Positions 8,821-16,271 of a stretch of DNA of 36,054 bases are shown here, piece after piece; position 1 is the first letter of the stretch, and each line of letters starts with the position of its first letter. The notes beneath the pieces are model-generated. The model made no database searches. It was given only the letters and a program-made list of their open reading frames with translations, and was not told the DNA's origin. The stretch comes from Pseudomonas fluorescens. Its GTDB lineage: Bacteria; Pseudomonadota; Gammaproteobacteria; Pseudomonadales; Pseudomonadaceae. A program made the translations under genes and the position numbers. The stretch covers positions 1 to 36,054 of the forward strand of contig NZ_CABVHQ010000061.1 of NCBI RefSeq assembly GCF_902497895.1, written 5' to 3'.

Positions 8821-9096
8821 ATGCCACATACCATTCACGACAAGAAACGACTGCTGACCCGCGTCAGACGCATCAAGGGACAAGCGGAGGCTTTGGAGCG
8901 AGCGCTGGAGCAGGAAGTAGAATGTTCTGCTGTACTGCAACAGATTGCAGCGGTAAGAGGCGCGGTAAACGGATTGATGGCAGAAGTGCTTGAAGGGCAT
9001 ATCCGTGAGCATCTGGGTGCTGAAACCGTCACTCCAGAACAACGTCAAGAAGACCTGGATCAGGTCATCTCGGCCCTGCGCTCATATCTGAAATGA
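8821..9096 (+). CDS. RcnR-like Ni/Co-responsive repressor
   Basis: CsoR/RcnR-family all-helical transcriptional repressor of 91 aa, the normal length. The metal ligands match the RcnR pattern at the same residue numbers: H3, C35, H60 and H64. The Cu(I)-sensing CsoR pattern (C-H-C) is absent. This points to Ni(II)/Co(II) sensing and fits with the divergent dmeF. The DmeR repressor of rhizobia has the same arrangement. FrmR (formaldehyde) also has C35 and H60 but lacks the full H3/H64 set, so it is less likely. It is expected to bind the palindrome at 8780-8797 in the apo state and to release it when metal binds, derepressing both genes. Confidence 0.88.
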   Translation: MPHTIHDKKRLLTRVRRIKGQAEALERALEQEVECSAVLQQIAAVRGAVNGLMAEVLEGHIREHLGAETVTPEQRQEDLDQVISALRSYLK

Positions 9097-9147
9097 GCCC
9101 AGGAGACTCTGTGCATGAGGGCGTTAACGCTGGAGCAGATCACCGCC

Positions 9148-9348
9148 TTAGGCGCCGACCTTGGAAGGAAAACCCAACGCTTCAACAGCAGCGCGGACTC
9201 GCTCTGGGCTTTCGATGCTTTCAACGTTGACCTTGCCGGCAGCACGATCCACCGAAACAGTTGCCTCGCTATCCAACGACTGAATGGCTTTAGTAATTTT
9301 GCTAACACAGCTACCGCAACCGATGCCTGAAACGTCTAAGACGAACAT
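9148..9348 (-). CDS. copZ: CopZ-like heavy-metal-associated (HMA) protein
   Basis: 66-aa cytoplasmic HMA-domain protein with a ferredoxin-like fold, consistent with a Cu(I) chaperone. The binding loop is SGIGCGSC (C11, C14), the CxxC of the family, but it lacks the methionine usual in the MxCxxC motif. AIQSLDSEATVSVDRAAGKV and VRAAVEALGF follow as in the family. I start at the ATG at 9348, preceded by AGAGGA with 5 nt spacing. An in-frame extension to 9435 would add an unlikely basic leader. It lies 112 bp downstream of the P-type ATPase gene in the same direction, and the ATPase has no HMA domain of its own, so this protein may supply its copper. Confidence 0.88.
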   Translation of the reverse strand: MFVLDVSGIGCGSCVSKITKAIQSLDSEATVSVDRAAGKVNVESIESPERVRAAVEALGFPSKVGA

Positions 9349-9460
9349 AGTTATTCCTCTCATGGTGAGCGGCCTCTTTGGCCGCAGGCACAGCATCAAC
9401 GTTGACACGACAGGAAGGTCAAGAGTTGTCTGCACCCCCGGTTTGAATGGTTTCCAAGCC

Positions 9461-11821
9461 TCAATCTATACGGATGTTTCTCAGCCTCAATGCATTGAAA
9501 ACAACTGATGCAGAGCTGACGCTCATCGCGATGGCTGCGACCATCGGTGATAAGAGATGCCCGGTCAGTGGATACAGCAGACCCGCAGCGAGTGGTATAC
9601 CCATCGAGTTGTAGAGAAAGGCGAAGCCCAAGTTCTGCCGCATGTTTTTTACTGTCGCGACAGAAAGAGCCCGCGCTCGAAGAATTCCCATCAAGTCGCC
9701 TTTAACCAGAGTCAGTTGCGCGCTGTTCATCGCGACGTCTGTCCCGGTCCCCATGGCGATGCCCACATCTGCTCGGGCCAAGGCAGGCGCATCATTAATA
9801 CCGTCGCCAGCCATGGCTACCCGCCGGCCGTATTGCTGAAGGTCCGCGACCAGACGCTCTTTGTCCTGAGGCTTCACTTCACCGTGGACTTCTTCAATGC
9901 CCATTTCCTTGGCGACAGCTCGTGCCGTGGTGAGACCATCACCAGTGGCCATGATGATTTTTACATTGTCAGCCTTGAGTTTGTTGACGGCCTCTTTGGA
10001 GGTCGGCTTGATCGGATCTGAGACTGCGAGCAACCCAGCCAGTACTCCGTCGACCGCAACATAGATGATGCTGATACCTTCAAGTCGTAACAGCTCTGCA
10101 CGGTTTTTGAGGGGGCTGATGTTCACACCAGCCTCTTCCATCAAGGCAGTATTACCCAGCTGGATTTTCTTTCCATCTACCAAACCGCTGACCCCGATTC
10201 CAGAACCGGATTCGAATGAGTCAGGTTTTGTTAGAACAAGATTTTCAGCACGAGCATGATCAACAATGGCATGAGCCAAGGGATGCTCACTGCCTTGATC
10301 GAGGCTGGCAGCGAGTTGTAGAACATCATTGGGGTCAAAACTCGGAGTGACCTCCACGCTGTGAAAAACTGGACGCCCCTCTGTGAGGGTGCCGGTCTTA
10401 TCAATGATCAGCGTGTCGATCTTGCAAAGGTTCTCGATAGCACTGGCATCTCTGAACAGCACGCCCATGCTGGCCGCCTTACCGGTGGAGACCATAATCG
10501 ACATCGGCGTCGCGAGCCCTAGGGCACAAGGACAGGCAATGATCAGCACAGAGACCGCATTGATCAAGCCGAAGACCCAACTGGGCTCAGGACCAAAAAG
10601 CCCCCAGCCCAAGAGCGTCAGTACCGCAATAGCGATGACGCCCATCACAAAGTACCCGGCAATGGCATCAGCCATGCGTTGCATAGGTGCTTTGGAGCGT
10701 TGAGCGCGGGCCACCATCTGTACGATTTGCGACAGCATGGTCTCGGCCCCAACCTTCTGTGCCTCCATCACCAGACTGCCATGGGTATTTAGCGTGGCCC
10801 CTATCAGACTATCACCCGCTCTCTTCATCACCGGCACGGGCTCTCCGGTCAGCATTGACTCGTCGACCGCGCTTTCACCTTCCAGTACGGAGCCATCAAC
10901 CGGCACCTTCTCACCCGGCCTTACCCGGAGGTGGTCACCCTTGTGCACATGCGTCAGAGGGATATCTTCCTCTTGGCCATCGGAATTGATTTTGCGTGCC
11001 GTTTTGGGAGAGAGACCCAGAAGAGATTTAATGGCGGCTGAGGTTTGCGAGCGGGCTTTGAGCTCGAGCATCTGCCCAAGCAGGGTGAGTGAGACGATGA
11101 CCGCGGCGGCTTCGAAGTAAACGCCGATGCGTCCCTCTTGCATAAAGGTGGCAGGAAAACTCTGGGGAAATAGCGTGGCCACAACGCTGTAAAGATAGGC
11201 CGCTGCTGTACCCAGACCTATCAAGGTCCACATATTGGGACTGCGCTGACGAATGGACGCAACGCCCCTCACAAAAAAGGGCCAACCTGCCCATAGGATC
11301 ACGGGGGTAGCAAGGACCAGTTCCACCCAGTTCTGTGTGGTTCCGTGGAAGAGTTGCAACGAATGTCCCGCCATAGCGAGTACGGTCACGATCACGGTTA
11401 ACGGCAACGACCACCAAAAGCGACGGGTGAAGTCCTTGAGCTCGGGGTTTTCTTCCTCTTCCAGCCCAGGCATGACAGGTTCCAATGCCATTCCGCATTT
11501 AGGACAGGTGCCGGGGCCAGGCTGACGTATCTCTGGGTGCATGGGACAAGTGAATTCAGTGCCCATCTGTGGTTCAGCCGCGGGATCAGTGTGACCAGGG
11601 GGATTGGTATCAGACGGATCCGCAGCATAACGCTGGGGTTCTGCTCGAAATTTCTCTTGGCACTTCAGGCTGCAGAACTGATAGGCCTGCCCCTCGTAAA
11701 GCTCACTGAACGTGCTCAGCGGGGTAACAGCCATGCCGCACACTGGGTCGCGTAGACCACCATCCTGGGGTTTTACCGGATGAGCGTGATCATGAACGCG
11801 GTGACTCGTGGCGTTAGACAT
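9461..11821 (-). CDS. P1B-type Cu(I)-exporting ATPase with YHS and metal-binding N-domains
   Basis: Inner-membrane copper-translocating P-type ATPase of 786 aa (the family is variously named copA, copF or silP). The N-terminus holds a YHS domain (DPVCGM at 25-30, YQFCSLKCQEKF at 47-58) and then a short heavy-metal-binding domain (FTCPMHPEI and GTCPKCGMALEP, about 90-114). The usual CxxC HMA domains are absent. Catalytic motifs are TGEP (325-328), the membrane CPC (C430-C432), phosphorylated D474 in DKTGT, and GDGIND in the ATP-binding hinge. The last helices carry FLYNSMG and MSVSSASVVFN, the TM7/TM8 residues that mark the Cu(I)/Ag(I) class. Its start lies 2 nt after the DUF2933 stop, so the two are coupled. 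Confidence 0.95.
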   Translation of the reverse strand: MSNATSHRVHDHAHPVKPQDGGLRDPVCGMAVTPLSTFSELYEGQAYQFCSLKCQEKFRAEPQRYAADPSDTNPPGHTDPAAEPQMGTEFTCPMHPEIRQPGPGTCPKCGMALEPVMPGLEEEENPELKDFTRRFWWSLPLTVIVTVLAMAGHSLQLFHGTTQNWVELVLATPVILWAGWPFFVRGVASIRQRSPNMWTLIGLGTAAAYLYSVVATLFPQSFPATFMQEGRIGVYFEAAAVIVSLTLLGQMLELKARSQTSAAIKSLLGLSPKTARKINSDGQEEDIPLTHVHKGDHLRVRPGEKVPVDGSVLEGESAVDESMLTGEPVPVMKRAGDSLIGATLNTHGSLVMEAQKVGAETMLSQIVQMVARAQRSKAPMQRMADAIAGYFVMGVIAIAVLTLLGWGLFGPEPSWVFGLINAVSVLIIACPCALGLATPMSIMVSTGKAASMGVLFRDASAIENLCKIDTLIIDKTGTLTEGRPVFHSVEVTPSFDPNDVLQLAASLDQGSEHPLAHAIVDHARAENLVLTKPDSFESGSGIGVSGLVDGKKIQLGNTALMEEAGVNISPLKNRAELLRLEGISIIYVAVDGVLAGLLAVSDPIKPTSKEAVNKLKADNVKIIMATGDGLTTARAVAKEMGIEEVHGEVKPQDKERLVADLQQYGRRVAMAGDGINDAPALARADVGIAMGTGTDVAMNSAQLTLVKGDLMGILRARALSVATVKNMRQNLGFAFLYNSMGIPLAAGLLYPLTGHLLSPMVAAIAMSVSSASVVFNALRLRNIRID

Positions 11822-11823
11822 GA

Positions 11824-12075
11824 CTAGTTTCCTTTATCGTCCTTGTTGGTTTCCGAGCTCACGTGTCGACCATGACCGCCGTGACCGTGCCCGAAAAAAT
11901 GCATCAATGGGCAGATCAACAGAATCAGATAGGGCAGATAAGGTGAAATATGGCCGAAGTGTTCCCGGACGACGTAGAAAACACCGATCGTAACCAGCAT
12001 GATCAGTACGACACCCGTTTTGCTCCTCCAGAAGGAAGAGGGCGAACTTTCAACCGAATGCGGATGGTTAGTCAT
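11824..12075 (-). CDS. DUF2933 small membrane protein
   Basis: 83-aa protein with two hydrophobic segments, about residues 20-36 (VVLIMLVTIGVFYVV) and 45-60 (YLPYLILLICPLMHFF), followed by a His/Gly-rich tail GHGHGGHGRH. CPLMHFFGHG is characteristic of DUF2933, a family that travels with copper and silver ATPases. The start at 12075 is supported by GAGGA 7 nt upstream. A longer frame to 12165 has no such support and would precede the membrane segments with an unrelated leader. The stop is 2 nt before the ATPase start. It probably acts as an accessory or metal-binding partner of the pump. The function is not established. Confidence 0.85.
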   Translation of the reverse strand: MTNHPHSVESSPSSFWRSKTGVVLIMLVTIGVFYVVREHFGHISPYLPYLILLICPLMHFFGHGHGGHGRHVSSETNKDDKGN

Positions 12076-12172
12076 GATGTGGTCCTCAGTGTCCTGACAA
12101 GAGCTGCGGTGACGTTTGCGACAGAGAGTAGTCAATGCTCGCTCTGAGGCTGTGATATCGATCAAACAACGC

Positions 12173-12709
12173 TTACTTCACTTCAAACTGACCCACCATT
12201 CCCGACTGATAGTGGCCCGGAACGTTGCAGGCAAACTCCAGGCCTGTGGTCTTGGAAAAGGTCCAGACAAGTTCTTTGGTTGTCCCGGGTTCGATCAGAA
12301 CGCTGTTGGGATCGTTGTGCTCCATCCCGACCATCTTCATCCCTCCCATGCTGTGTCCCATATCGTTCATGGCATGCGCTTGTCCGGTAGGACTGAGTGT
12401 GCCGTTCTGGACCATAGCTGCCATCTCTTTTTGATGCGCGGCATGGGCAGCTGCTTTGCCGATGTTAAATTCATGCAGCAGCGAGCCTTCGTTGCGCAGG
12501 ACAAAGCGAACCGTCTCTCCAGGTTTGACATCTATGTTTTTGGGCTCGAAGGAGATATCGCCCATTTTCACTTCAACCGTGCGGGTAACCTCGGCCGCTG
12601 CTCCAGGCTGACCAATGTCATCTTTCCCGTGGCCAACGCTGGCTATGGCTGTAGAACTGAGGAAAAGAGTTATTGCAGCGCAAACCGGGATAGCAAATTT
12701 CGCATTCAT
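12173..12709 (-). CDS. Periplasmic cupredoxin-like copper protein
   Basis: 178-aa exported protein with a signal peptide (about residues 1-23, ending AIA) and a plastocyanin/azurin-like cupredoxin fold. The type-1 copper ligands are all present: H79 (LLHEFN), C161, H166 and M171 in CNVPGHYQSGM. An insertion at about residues 108-132 is Met/His-rich (HAMNDMGHSMGGMKMVGMEH) and probably binds extra copper. The start at 12709 gives the clean signal peptide and has GAGG about 6 nt upstream. It lies next to a PtrA-like gene and copRS, as the cupredoxin gene PA2807 does in P. aeruginosa. It is likely a copper carrier or electron-transfer protein under CopR control, with transcription possibly continuing into the DUF2933-ATPase pair 97 nt downstream. 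Confidence 0.9.
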   Translation of the reverse strand: MNAKFAIPVCAAITLFLSSTAIASVGHGKDDIGQPGAAAEVTRTVEVKMGDISFEPKNIDVKPGETVRFVLRNEGSLLHEFNIGKAAAHAAHQKEMAAMVQNGTLSPTGQAHAMNDMGHSMGGMKMVGMEHNDPNSVLIEPGTTKELVWTFSKTTGLEFACNVPGHYQSGMVGQFEVK

Positions 12710-12769
12710 AGAGACCTCAAAGTGAAAGTGAGTAGCACGGGTTATGCTAAGGAAACTGAGTTGCCAGTT

Positions 12770-12799
12770 AACTGACCTGAACACTATTTTCAGTCAGTT
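12770..12799. promoter_or_regulatory. Candidate operator upstream of cupredoxin gene
   Basis: Inverted arms AACTGAC (12770-12776) and GTCAGTT (12793-12799) separated by 16 nt lie just upstream of the cupredoxin start. CTGAC/GTCAG are the left half of the CopR box, but no GTAAT half accompanies them, so the assignment is tentative. Confidence 0.35.
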
Positions 12800-12804
12800 T
12801 CTGA

Positions 12805-12833
12805 AATAAAACACGGCGTCGAAGCGACGCCGT
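12805..12833 (-). terminator. Rho-independent terminator after the second PtrA-like gene
   Basis: Perfect 9-bp stem ACGGCGTCG / CGACGCCGT (12813-12821, 12825-12833) with a 3-nt loop. On the minus strand it is followed by a GTTTTATTT run, as expected for the end of the PtrA-like transcript starting at 13228. Confidence 0.85.
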
Positions 12834-12874
12834 TTGAACCTGATGAGGCGCGGAAAACCATGAACGTAGAGCCT

Positions 12875-13228
12875 TTACTGATGCTTTTCTGAAAGCATCA
12901 ATTTGTGCTCGCGTTGCATTTGGCGCAGAACGTCATCGACGATTTTGTCGTGCTTCTCCATCCAGGCGAGGTGCTGTTGAGGTGTCATCGATGCGTCGGG
13001 ATGGTCCTTGTGAAGTTCGCTCATGAGATCGCCAAGCATCTTCATATGCTCTGTCATGTGCGCAAAGCGTTGTCCCTCAGGGGCTTTCTCGGCTTGAACC
13101 AAAACGACTTCGGCTTTATCCCGCATATTTTCCATGCGTACCATCACTCGATCTCCGCCGCCCTCAGCCCATACCGGAGCCGAGAGCAGGATCGAGCCAA
13201 TCAGAAACAAGGTTTTAAGAGAATTCAT
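12875..13228 (-). CDS. Exported protein with PtrA N-terminal domain
   Basis: 117-aa protein with a signal peptide (about residues 1-21, APVWA) and the mature start EGGGDRVMVR, the PtrA-domain signature. The remainder is helical and Met/His-rich (FAHMTEHMKMLGDLMSELHKDH, MTPQQHLAWMEKHDK, LMLSEKHQ). It is about twice the length of P. aeruginosa PtrA. The start at 13228 has AGGAG with 7 nt spacing. An upstream extension to 13312 has no support. It diverges from copR, with an exact CopR box between them, matching the ptrA-copR order PA2808-PA2809. It is likely a copper-induced periplasmic protein. The reported role of PtrA in type III secretion control need not apply here. Confidence 0.85.
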   Translation of the reverse strand: MNSLKTLFLIGSILLSAPVWAEGGGDRVMVRMENMRDKAEVVLVQAEKAPEGQRFAHMTEHMKMLGDLMSELHKDHPDASMTPQQHLAWMEKHDKIVDDVLRQMQREHKLMLSEKHQ

Positions 13229-13357
13229 GGGGCCGCTCCTTGATAGGGATGTTGTCCGACTCCGGAGGGTTTTTCTCGCTGGAGAGCCGGATGAGCACTT
13301 GAAAGTGCTCATGATCCAACCCTAGACAACGCTTGCTGACATCTACCTGAAGCCAGG

Positions 13358-13373
13358 ATTACATTTCTGTCAG
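13358..13373. promoter_or_regulatory. CopR box between PtrA-like gene and copR
   Basis: ATTACATTTCTGTCAG, the same 16 bp as the copA-upstream box at 7177-7192, in the divergent region between the PtrA-like gene (start 13228, minus) and copR (start 13437, plus). In its orientation it reads CTGACA-N5-GTAAT toward the PtrA-like gene. It may also drive autoregulation of copR. Confidence 0.78.
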
Positions 13374-13436
13374 TTTCTGGTTGGCCGGACCTATTCAATG
13401 CAAACTCAGCCCATGATCACTTCGAGAGCCATCCCC

Positions 13437-14126
13437 ATGAGACTTCTGGTTGCTGAAGACGAACCGAAAATAGGTATCTATTTGCAACAGGGCCTGACTG
13501 AGGCAGGGTTCAATGTTGATCGTTTCACCAACGGCACTGAGGCTCTTCAACACGCCCTCAGCGAGGCGTATGACCTGCTGATTCTGGATGTCATGATGCC
13601 GGGACTGGATGGGTGGGAAGTCCTTCAGAAGGTGCGTTTGTCAGGGAAGGACGTGCCGGTACTTTTTCTGACGGCGCGAGACCGTGTTGAAGATCGAGTC
13701 AAGGGGCTTGAGCTCGGGGCAGATGATTACCTGATCAAACCTTTCGCATTTTCTGAGTTGCTGGCTCGGGTCAGGACGCTGCTTCGTCGCGGTAATAACT
13801 TAGCCTCACCAACCCATATGAAATTGGCCGATCTAGAGGTAGATCTGCTCAAGCGCAGGGCTATTCGGGCAGGTAAACGCATAGATCTTACGGCCAAAGA
13901 GTTTGCGCTACTGGAGCTGTTGCTCCGGCGCCGAGGCGAAGTGCTGCCAAAATCGCTCATCGCCTCGCAAGTTTGGGACATGAACTTCGACAGCGATACC
14001 AACGTAATCGAGGTTGCGGTGCGCAGGCTCAGAGCGAAGATTGATGACGACTTTGAGGTCAAGCTGATCCAGACCTGTCGCGGCATGGGCTACATGCTCG
14101 ATGCACCTGATTCGGAATCGGAATGA
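13437..14126 (+). CDS. copR: CopR copper-responsive response regulator
   Basis: OmpR/PhoB-family response regulator of 229 aa. The receiver domain has the acidic pair E7-D8, the phosphorylation site D51 (LILDVMMPGLDGW), T79 and K101 (LIKPF). The C-terminal winged helix (about residues 125-225) contains DLTAKEFALLELLLRRRGE and SDTNVIEVAVRRLRAKID. I chose the ATG at 13437 because MRLLVAEDE begins the receiver fold directly. An in-frame ATG at 13398 would add 13 residues. It overlaps copS by 4 nt (ATGA), so they are translationally coupled. Phosphorylated by CopS, it is expected to activate the copA, PtrA-like and probably copCD promoters through the boxes listed. Confidence 0.95.
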   Translation: MRLLVAEDEPKIGIYLQQGLTEAGFNVDRFTNGTEALQHALSEAYDLLILDVMMPGLDGWEVLQKVRLSGKDVPVLFLTARDRVEDRVKGLELGADDYLIKPFAFSELLARVRTLLRRGNNLASPTHMKLADLEVDLLKRRAIRAGKRIDLTAKEFALLELLLRRRGEVLPKSLIASQVWDMNFDSDTNVIEVAVRRLRAKIDDDFEVKLIQTCRGMGYMLDAPDSESE

Positions 14127-15511
14127 ACCGTCTATCCCTGACTACACGCCTGAGCCTGATGTTCATGCTTGCGGTGACCGCGGTGCTCACCGTCGCCGGC
14201 CTCAGCTTTAATAATCTCAGCCGGCATCACTTCATAATGCTGGATCAGCAAGCCCTGAACGAAAAGCTCCACTCGACCCAAAGGATTTTGGGAGAGCTGA
14301 AGAGTATCGATCAATTCGACGAGTTAAAGCCCGAGTTACAGGCGTTGCTCGGAGCTCACCGTGATTTGACGGCCCTAATCCTGGACAGTGACGGGAGGCT
14401 GATTTTCGCTGATCCAGGGCCAGTAAATGTTCCGGTAGAGTTCATCTCGACGACAAACAACGCTGTGTGGGAATGGCAGAACCAAGAGCAGATGTTCCGT
14501 GGCTTGACCGCACCTGCGATGGTCACCGGTCAGGACAAGCCGTTAACCGTCATTTTGATCTTCGATGTTACACAACATATGTCCTTCTTCGAGACGCTCC
14601 AGCGATGGTTCTGGGTAGGGCTGGTAATCAGTGCGCTCGTCAGCGCCGCTTTAGGCTGGATGGTTGCACGCAGTGGCTTGCGTCCTATTCGTCAGGTGAC
14701 CATGGTCGCGGCGTCGATGTCAGCCAAATCACTGAAAGAACGCATCCCTTTGGCACCGGTCCCAAAAGAGCTGCAACAGATGGTGTCCTCGTTCAATGCG
14801 ATGTTGTCCCGGCTTGATGATGCTTTTGTACGGCTATCCAATTTTTCAGCGGACATTGCCCACGAACTGCGTACCCCCCTCAGCAACCTGATGACCCATA
14901 CCGAAGTGGTGCTCTCGAGAAAAAGGGGTATTGAGGACTACGAAAATAATCTGTATTCGAATCTGGATGACTTGAAGCGAATGTCGCGGATGATCGATGA
15001 CATGCTTTTCCTAGCGAAATCTGACAATGGGTTGATCAAGCCTGAGAACAAACCGATAAACCTATTGGAGGTCGTGGAGAAACTGCTCGAATACTATCGC
15101 CTGCTGGCTGATGAGCGCGGTATCGAATTGACCGTTTCGGGAGCAGGACGTGTCCGGGGTGACGTGTTGATGTTGCACCGAGCCATCTCGAACTTGCTGT
15201 CGAACGCTCTGCGATACACCCCTGAGGGACGAACCATCAGGATCGACATCCAACAAAAAAACACGTCGACAATGGTAACGGTCGAAAACCCTGGAGAGAC
15301 CATCGCGCCCGAGCATCTTGAAAAGCTCTTCGATCGCTTCTACCGCGCAGATCCGGCCCGGCGCGAAGGAAGCCCCAGCAACGCCGGGCTGGGGCTCTCA
15401 ATTACGCGGTCGATCGTAGAAGCCCACGAAGGCAAGATCTGGTGTACCTCATTCAATGGAAAAACAGCCTTCCACATGGAACTTCCGAGTGCTGGATTGA
15501 AACGTGCCTGA
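14123..15511 (+). CDS. copS: CopS copper-sensing histidine kinase
   Basis: Membrane sensor histidine kinase of 462 aa. Two transmembrane segments (about residues 11-29 and 163-181) bracket a periplasmic sensor domain of about 130 residues. A HAMP region then leads to the H-box ADIAHELRTPL with phospho-acceptor H247, the N-box SNLLSNALRYTP, the F-box FDRFYRADP and the G-box AGLGLSI. This is the IrlB/CusS/CopS type of heavy-metal sensor. It starts inside the last codons of copR (4-nt overlap). It probably senses periplasmic copper. Silver as an additional signal is possible. Confidence 0.95.
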   Translation: MNRLSLTTRLSLMFMLAVTAVLTVAGLSFNNLSRHHFIMLDQQALNEKLHSTQRILGELKSIDQFDELKPELQALLGAHRDLTALILDSDGRLIFADPGPVNVPVEFISTTNNAVWEWQNQEQMFRGLTAPAMVTGQDKPLTVILIFDVTQHMSFFETLQRWFWVGLVISALVSAALGWMVARSGLRPIRQVTMVAASMSAKSLKERIPLAPVPKELQQMVSSFNAMLSRLDDAFVRLSNFSADIAHELRTPLSNLMTHTEVVLSRKRGIEDYENNLYSNLDDLKRMSRMIDDMLFLAKSDNGLIKPENKPINLLEVVEKLLEYYRLLADERGIELTVSGAGRVRGDVLMLHRAISNLLSNALRYTPEGRTIRIDIQQKNTSTMVTVENPGETIAPEHLEKLFDRFYRADPARREGSPSNAGLGLSITRSIVEAHEGKIWCTSFNGKTAFHMELPSAGLKRA

Positions 15512-15884
15512 CCTCGTTCAGGCGCCGCATCGAAGCAAAAGTAGTAGGCCTTGCTTCCTGGACGGAGTGACCTGTCTACAGCTCTCAGAGAGCTTCAGTT
15601 TGGGATGACGAGTTAATGTCCGTCGTGAAAGTAAAAGGCACGTCACACCCCAGAATTCTGGACCAGAGAGCACGCGCAAAGCTTACTGAAATGTAATCCA
15701 ACAGTCGGCAGTCATGTGGCATCGTGTCCTGGCTCTATAACGCGGTCACCCTGATCTGCTACCTGGCTTCAGTTCGCGGCACACGCTTGGTATTCGCCTG
15801 TGGTTTTAACCGGAATTGAGAAGTAAAAACTAGATCTACTCCACCAAACCTCGAATCAACAGCTTATGCTGTGAGGAGTCTTGC
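15512..15884. other. Intergenic region between copS and copC
   Basis: 373 bp without a plausible gene. It contains the near-match CopR box at 15682-15697 and, next to copC, GAGGAG 7 nt before the ATG. No terminator hairpin is obvious after copS. Confidence 0.6.
15682..15697 (+). promoter_or_regulatory. Near-match CopR box upstream of copC
   Basis: CTTACTGAAATGTAAT, which keeps the GAAAT-GTAAT part of the other two boxes exactly and 4 of 6 bases of CTGACA. It points toward copC, about 190 bp upstream of the start, much as the copA box is placed. Confidence 0.6.
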
Positions 15885-16268
15885 ATGTCCTTCTTTAAAA
15901 CTACTACCGTTGCAGTTGCACTGACCGCCGGTTTGCTCATGAGCGCAATCGCCCAGGCGCATCCAAAGCTGGTGTCTTCTACCCCGACGGAAGGGTCGAC
16001 GTCCGCGGCGCCTTCCAAGATCGAGTTGCACTTCTCGGAGAACCTTACAACTCAGTTTTCGGGAGCAAAACTGATTATGACTGACATGCCAGGTATGCCG
16101 AATTCGCCCATGGGCGTCAAGGCGGGCGTCGCTGGTGGCGATGATCCGAAAATGATGGTTATCACGCCCGCCGCTCCGCTCACCACTGGTACGTATAAGG
16201 TCGAATGGCGTGCGGTCTCTTCCGACACTCACCCCATCACAGGCAACTTCTCTTTTAAAGTGAAATGA
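15885..16268 (+). CDS. copC: CopC periplasmic copper chaperone
   Basis: 127-aa exported protein. The signal peptide ends QA after residue 25, leaving a mature N-terminus HPKLVSSTPTEG. That N-terminal histidine, with D114 and H116 in SSDTHPITGNFSF, forms the Cu(II) site of the CopC family. A Met-rich stretch, LIMTDMPGMPNSPMG (about 63-77), is the place of the Cu(I) site in Pseudomonas CopC, although it is less Met-dense than in P. syringae. The start has GAGGAG with 7 nt spacing. It is followed after 3 nt by copD. CopC delivers or buffers periplasmic copper for CopD. Confidence 0.94.
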   Translation: MSFFKTTTVAVALTAGLLMSAIAQAHPKLVSSTPTEGSTSAAPSKIELHFSENLTTQFSGAKLIMTDMPGMPNSPMGVKAGVAGGDDPKMMVITPAAPLTTGTYKVEWRAVSSDTHPITGNFSFKVK

Positions 16269-16271
16269 TTC

